From contig CAZMLC010000057.1 in assembly GCA_964567125.1 (NCBI GenBank), positions 1-18,321 on the forward strand: 18,321 nucleotides of DNA. Reading direction: 5' to 3'. Both the position numbers and the translations under genes were made by a program. Shown one piece after another: positions 15,047 through 18,321 of the stretch (its first letter is position 1; each line of letters begins with the position of its first letter). The stretch comes from CAZMLC01 sp964567125. GTDB taxonomy: Bacteria > Verrucomicrobiota > Kiritimatiellia > RFP12 > UBA1067. Under the pieces are notes generated by a model that was given only the letters and a program-made list of their open reading frames with translations, made no database searches and had not been told where the DNA came from.

Positions 15047-15655
15047 TTATCCGCGAATCGGGAAAATCAGAAAAACGCCGACAGTCCAGAGCGCATGCGA
15101 GACCACACAGGCCGTCAGATTGCCCTTGCGCCAGCGGTAGAGCAGACACCAGAATATCCCGGCGACCAGCGCCGCCATCACGAGCATGAAATTACCGGAA
15201 GGAATGTGAACGCCGCCATACAGCGCAATGCCCAGCGCCAGGCCGCGCCCCTCGCCCCACCGCGCCATGGCCTGCCGCAGCAGATAACCGCGCCAAAAGA
15301 ACTCCTCGCCCGGACTCGTCACACACAGCAGAATCAGTCCCACAGCCCAGGGATGCCCCAGCTGCCGAATCGCGTAGATCGCCTCGACCTGCTTCGGCGC
15401 AAACCCGAAAACTTGCGCCGCGCAGAAGTCTCCCAGCCAAAAGATGCCGTAGAGCACCACCGCGCCCGCAATCCCGATCGCGACCTCCTTCAGCGTCACC
15501 TCCGCGCGCTTCATCGGGAACCCCCGATGCGCCCACGCCAGACTGCACAGCGCCAAAACCGTGATCGTGATCTTCACCCAGAAATTGCCCTGCGGCCACG
15601 CAAAGGTCCATGCGAACCCGAACGCCGCCACCGCGATAGAAAGGAAATACATCAT
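15047..15655 (-). CDS. CPBP-family intramembrane metalloprotease
   Basis: The product has 202 residues from MMYFL at 15655, with about six membrane helices. The motifs of the CPBP (CAAX protease and bacteriocin-processing, Abi) family are present: GEEFFWRG, with the EExxxR pattern at 117-122, a YGGVH histidine motif (H150) and SHALW (H187). These residues form the membrane-embedded metal site in relatives such as Rce1. Roles in bacteria include processing or immunity for peptide bacteriocins, anti-sigma cleavage and unknown functions. An upstream ATG at 15703 would lengthen the protein by 16 residues but lies across the predicted promoter; a good -10 sits 7 bases before 15655, which would make the message nearly leaderless. 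It is the first gene in the direction of the MacAB-TolC-like cluster. Confidence 0.8.
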   Translation of the reverse strand: MMYFLSIAVAAFGFAWTFAWPQGNFWVKITITVLALCSLAWAHRGFPMKRAEVTLKEVAIGIAGAVVLYGIFWLGDFCAAQVFGFAPKQVEAIYAIRQLGHPWAVGLILLCVTSPGEEFFWRGYLLRQAMARWGEGRGLALGIALYGGVHIPSGNFMLVMAALVAGIFWCLLYRWRKGNLTACVVSHALWTVGVFLIFPIRG

Positions 15656-15662
15656 GTTTACA

Positions 15663-15692
15663 AGTATAGTATAGCTATCCGTATGGACGCAA
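15663..15692 (-). promoter_or_regulatory. Promoter of the CPBP gene and possibly the efflux operon
   Basis: On the minus strand: TTGCGT (15687-15692), an 18-base spacer, then TATACT (15663-15668). A second TATACT (15668-15673) overlaps it. Initiation 7 bases downstream of the first would fall at or beside the ATG at 15655, giving a leaderless or near-leaderless transcript. No Shine-Dalgarno sequence is visible. Confidence 0.5.
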
Positions 15693-15868
15693 TCCAATTG
15701 CACGCAAACAGGCGATGACTCCTGTTCCTTGGCCTGTCGTTCTGCATGGGAGCGTGAAAACGGATGTTCTCCAGCCCTTCCGATACGCTGAAAAACACGG
15801 TTGCCCTCCTTTTTAGTTTGACCCGCACGGCTCTCTTTTACTAAGGTTTTGCATATACGGAAAATGTT

Positions 15869-16672
15869 ATGTTAATGCACATTTCGGATTTGAGCGTCAC
15901 CTATGCGAATCATGGACAACCTGTTCATGCTGTTCGCAATGTATCGTTTGATCTCGATACTGCAGAGGCGTTCGGCATTGTCGGCGAGAGTGGCTGCGGC
16001 AAGACCTCGCTGGTCAAAACCATCATCGGCCTCCAACCGCCCAGCGGCGGTTCCATCCAGTTCAACGGCCAGAATCTCCGTGACATGTCCGTGGGCCAGT
16101 TCAAAGGCTATCGCCGCGCCGTACAGATGGTTTTCCAGGACGCGGTCGGCTCACTCAACCCGCGCATGACGGTTGAACAGACCCTCGCCGAGGTCCTGCA
16201 CGTGCACCGCGTCTGCGCTGCATCCGAAATCCCGGCGCGCATCAACACCCTGCTCGACCGCGTCGGCCTTGCGCAGCAGGTACTCCACGCTTACCCCCGC
16301 GAACTCAGCGGCGGCCAGTGCCAGCGCATCAGCTTCGCACGCGCCCTGGCGCTCGAACCGCAGGTCATTATCGCCGACGAGCCCGTCAGCGCCCTCGATG
16401 TCTCGGTCCAGGCCCGCATCCTCAACCTGATCCGCGATTTGCGCCAGCACCTGAACGTCGCCATCATTCTGATCTCCCACGACCTCGCGGTCGTGCGCAA
16501 CGTCTGCGACCGCGTCGCCGTCATGTACGCCGGCGAGTTCGTCGAATGCGACACCGCTGAAGCCATTTTTGATATGCCCCGACACCCCTACACCCGAACC
16601 CTGCTCTCCGCAGTGCCCGATGTGGAACGCGCCCTCAACCAGCGCCGCCCACCTGTAGCAGTCCCGGCATAA
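15869..16672 (+). CDS. Orphan Opp/Dpp-type ABC ATPase, short C-terminus
   Basis: The product has 267 residues. Motifs: Walker A GESGCGKTS (39-47), Q-loop region MVFQDAVGSLNPRMTV (Gln90), signature LSGGQCQR (147-154), Walker B VIIADEP (166-172), SALDVSVQA D-loop and H-loop His204 (LISHDLAVVR). The HPYTRTLLSAVP box (239-250) is diagnostic of oligopeptide/dipeptide or nickel importer ATPases (OppF/DppF). These usually extend about 60 residues further with a cysteine-containing 'oligo_HPY' tail; here the chain ends 17 residues after the box. No binding protein, permease or second ATPase is seen nearby. It could supply ATPase activity to permeases encoded elsewhere. Start ATG 15869 or the next in-frame ATG at 15875; only a weak ribosome binding site is visible and I could not find a convincing promoter in 15704-15868. 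Confidence 0.85.
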   Translation: MLMHISDLSVTYANHGQPVHAVRNVSFDLDTAEAFGIVGESGCGKTSLVKTIIGLQPPSGGSIQFNGQNLRDMSVGQFKGYRRAVQMVFQDAVGSLNPRMTVEQTLAEVLHVHRVCAASEIPARINTLLDRVGLAQQVLHAYPRELSGGQCQRISFARALALEPQVIIADEPVSALDVSVQARILNLIRDLRQHLNVAIILISHDLAVVRNVCDRVAVMYAGEFVECDTAEAIFDMPRHPYTRTLLSAVPDVERALNQRRPPVAVPA

Positions 16673-16681
16673 CAAAAAACA

Positions 16682-16719
16682 AACGCATCCACACTCGTCT
16701 CCAGGAGGACGAATGCGTT
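16682..16719 (+). terminator. Terminator after the Opp/Dpp-type ATPase
   Basis: AACGCAT (16682-16688) pairs with ATGCGTT (16713-16719), and an inner CGTC-t-CC/GGACG stem closes the loop, followed by ATTGTATTTTG. This is a composite stem with a moderately T-rich tail, ten bases after the stop codon. Confidence 0.6.
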
Positions 16720-16767
16720 ATTGTATTTTGATCAGAAGACTAACTCCCGAATCAAGGAGCCAAAAAA

Positions 16768-18321
16768 ATGAACATGAAAACGGTATGGTGTACCCTCTTT
16801 GTTTCACTCGTTACCCGCGTGGCAGGCCTCCACGCTGCCACGCTCACCGAAGATTTCGAATCCATGACAGGGGCTGGATCCTATACAGGCGCTGAAGTCA
16901 CATTCGCCTCAGGGAAATGGCAGATCTACGGGCTCACCACCATGGATCCGAATGATCGGCGGAACGGTACGCGCTCAATCCGTCTGCGCGCTAATAAGTC
17001 AGATTCCACCGCTAATGGCATTTCAGGCGGCAACATGGCCCAGATGAATTTTGATAAATCCAATGGCGTAGGCACGGTTACTTTTAAATATGCATCGTAT
17101 AGCACCCATTCGGGGGGACAGGTCTTTGTCCAATATTCGACAGATGGCGGCCTGAATTGGACGGAATCGGCAACATCGTTCACCGCCCCCGCATGGGATG
17201 CAGGAACAGGCCTGTTGAGTGCTTCGGTCACACTCAATATTGCAGGGCAAGTCCGTGTCCGCTTATTAAAAAAGAAGCAAAGTGGTTCAACCAACAGCAT
17301 GAACGTTGATGACATCGTACTGACCGACTATATCCCAGTCACTCCTTTTTTATCAGCCACACCTCAAACGTTGAATGTGGCAACCACACTCGTGAACGTT
17401 GCCTCAGCCTCAACTAACTTTGTTCTTTCCGGTCTTAATCTAACGACCAATGCCATCACGGTAACGCCTTCTGTCGGATGCGAAATTTCGACTGACAATG
17501 CGACGTTCCAAACTACGGCACTCACATTTTACGGCGACACCGGAACATTAAACAATACGCCCATCTATGCGAGATTGATCGGCACAATACCCGGAACAGC
17601 AAATGGAACGATCTCAATCAGCGGCGGAGGTGTATCAGAACCAATAACTGTCGCGATTACGGGGTACATTACGGACGGGAAGATCGTTGAGCTCCTGGCA
17701 GGCTGGAATTTCTATGGGACGAACTCGCCCGCCAGCATGGTTGCAACGTTTGTACAAAGCAATATGGATGCCGGCATCGCGATACTGACCCGTGGCGCTG
17801 AAGCGCCCATATGGTCCGCGGTGAATTCCTTCCGCACAACCGGCTTCAAGAACCTTGGTATCGATGTAAACAGCAACCGCTATTTTGAAACCACGCTCCG
17901 CGCAGCCAACGGCAAAAAGCTTTCGATCCGTTCCATTCATGCCGTGCTCGACGGCACTGTCTCATTTGCCACAAACGCCCCTGCTGGTGTGACCTCGCAG
18001 TTCGCCTACAGTTTGGATGGAAGCGCCTTCACGTTGATCGGCTCACCGCAAACGATCATTGGCATTCCTCAAACCATGACGGTCACCAACATATTCAGCA
18101 TCACGGCACTTCAAAATGTACCGAGCACCACAACGATCACTCTCCGTTACTACGCCTCCGGACAGACAACGACCGGCGGATGGGGTTTCTACTCGGGATC
18201 GGCATCAGCAAATGGCCTCGAAATCAGCGGCGTTGCCGAGGTCGACGAGGCACAGAACCAGCCCCCCACGTTGACGGTTACACCACAACCCTCAGTCCTT
18301 GTTGCCGGAGCGCCAGTCTCC
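16768..18321 (+). CDS. Secreted multi-beta-sandwich protein, 3' end missing
   Basis: The frame is open from ATG 16768 to the last base (518 codons, no stop), so the gene runs off the window. AAGGAG (16754-16759) is an ideal ribosome binding site 8 bases upstream. The signal peptide is about residues 1-24 (cleavage near LHA-A). Residues 27-188 form a jelly-roll-like module (DFES opening, SGGQVFVQYSTDGGLNW, ending in NVDDIVLTDY). Residues about 193-301 resemble the extracellular repeat of the form 'LSATPQTLNV...TDNATFQT...ISISGGG'. Residues about 310-490 form a third module (LTRGAEAP, YFETTLRAANGKKLSIRSI, YSLDGSAFTLIG). A new Ig-like module (QPPTLTVTP) begins at the edge. No catalytic domain is visible, and no sorting or anchoring signal has been reached. 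This looks like a cell-surface or secreted carbohydrate-binding or adhesin-like protein, possibly followed downstream by an enzyme domain. Confidence 0.85.
   Translation, partial: MNMKTVWCTLFVSLVTRVAGLHAATLTEDFESMTGAGSYTGAEVTFASGKWQIYGLTTMDPNDRRNGTRSIRLRANKSDSTANGISGGNMAQMNFDKSNGVGTVTFKYASYSTHSGGQVFVQYSTDGGLNWTESATSFTAPAWDAGTGLLSASVTLNIAGQVRVRLLKKKQSGSTNSMNVDDIVLTDYIPVTPFLSATPQTLNVATTLVNVASASTNFVLSGLNLTTNAITVTPSVGCEISTDNATFQTTALTFYGDTGTLNNTPIYARLIGTIPGTANGTISISGGGVSEPITVAITGYITDGKIVELLAGWNFYGTNSPASMVATFVQSNMDAGIAILTRGAEAPIWSAVNSFRTTGFKNLGIDVNSNRYFETTLRAANGKKLSIRSIHAVLDGTVSFATNAPAGVTSQFAYSLDGSAFTLIGSPQTIIGIPQTMTVTNIFSITALQNVPSTTTITLRYYASGQTTTGGWGFYSGSASANGLEISGVAEVDEAQNQPPTLTVTPQPSVLVAGAPVS

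Noticed and set aside
15704..15868. Promoter for the Opp/Dpp-type ATPase (TTGACC at 15818)
   Set aside because: No acceptable -10 lies at the right distance; the nearest candidates match at only three positions or need a wrong spacer.
1..18321. tRNA genes, rRNA, CRISPR arrays, insertion sequences, phage or integrase genes
   Set aside because: No cloverleaf-like T-arm consensus, direct repeat-spacer pattern, transposase motif or integrase was seen by eye on either strand.

Overview
This window looks like chromosomal DNA of a Gram-negative bacterium, most likely from the PVC group (Planctomycetes-Verrucomicrobia-Chlamydiae) and perhaps Kiritimatiellota or a relative. The evidence is the gene content: a very large secreted protein that joins a discoidin-like domain, a hydrazine-synthase-alpha-like propeller, two c-type heme sites and a formylglycine-enzyme-like domain; a DUF1080 protein beside it; and a secreted multi-beta-sandwich protein. 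The taxonomic call is an inference, not a measurement. A run of exactly 100 N (4227-4326) shows this is a scaffolded, probably metagenome-derived, assembly.

Layout. (1) 43-2854, minus strand: a tightly packed cluster of ABC ATPase, ABC-2 permease, membrane-anchored TPR protein and an N-terminally shortened DUF6198/YczE-like membrane protein, with ATGA stop/start overlaps at two junctions and a 42-bp palindrome at the end. (2) 3078-4013, plus strand: a metallophosphoesterase read divergently from that cluster. (3) 4044-8594, minus strand: the 1350-residue multidomain protein, a strong intrinsic terminator, then a gap-interrupted DUF1080 gene. (4) 8676-10126, plus strand: serS with a clear promoter, a structured leader and a terminator. 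(5) 10137-15655, minus strand: a six-gene run reading CPBP protease, TolC-like outer-membrane lipoprotein, MacA-like adaptor, MacB-type ATPase, MacB-type permease and a small DUF2007 protein. (6) 15869-16672, plus strand: a lone Opp/Dpp-type ATPase with a terminator. (7) 16768 to the window edge, plus strand: an open-ended secreted beta-sandwich protein.

How the genes work together. Region 5 encodes a complete tripartite efflux or secretion pump in which ATPase and permease are separate chains, flanked by a CPBP membrane protease and a DUF2007 protein that may belong to the same unit. Region 1 is a second, simpler ABC exporter with an attached TPR partner. Region 3 pairs an exported heme-bearing, possibly substrate-binding protein with a DUF1080 protein, a family often linked to polysaccharide handling.

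No mobile element, CRISPR array, tRNA or rRNA was seen. No stretch over 300 bases lacks a gene; the longest spacers (2855-3077, 8595-8786, 15656-15868) are divergent promoter regions. The best candidates for something undescribed are the 1350-residue fusion protein, whose formylglycine-enzyme domain lacks its catalytic cysteines, the hairpin leader of serS, and the CPBP/DUF2007 additions to the MacAB-TolC-like operon.
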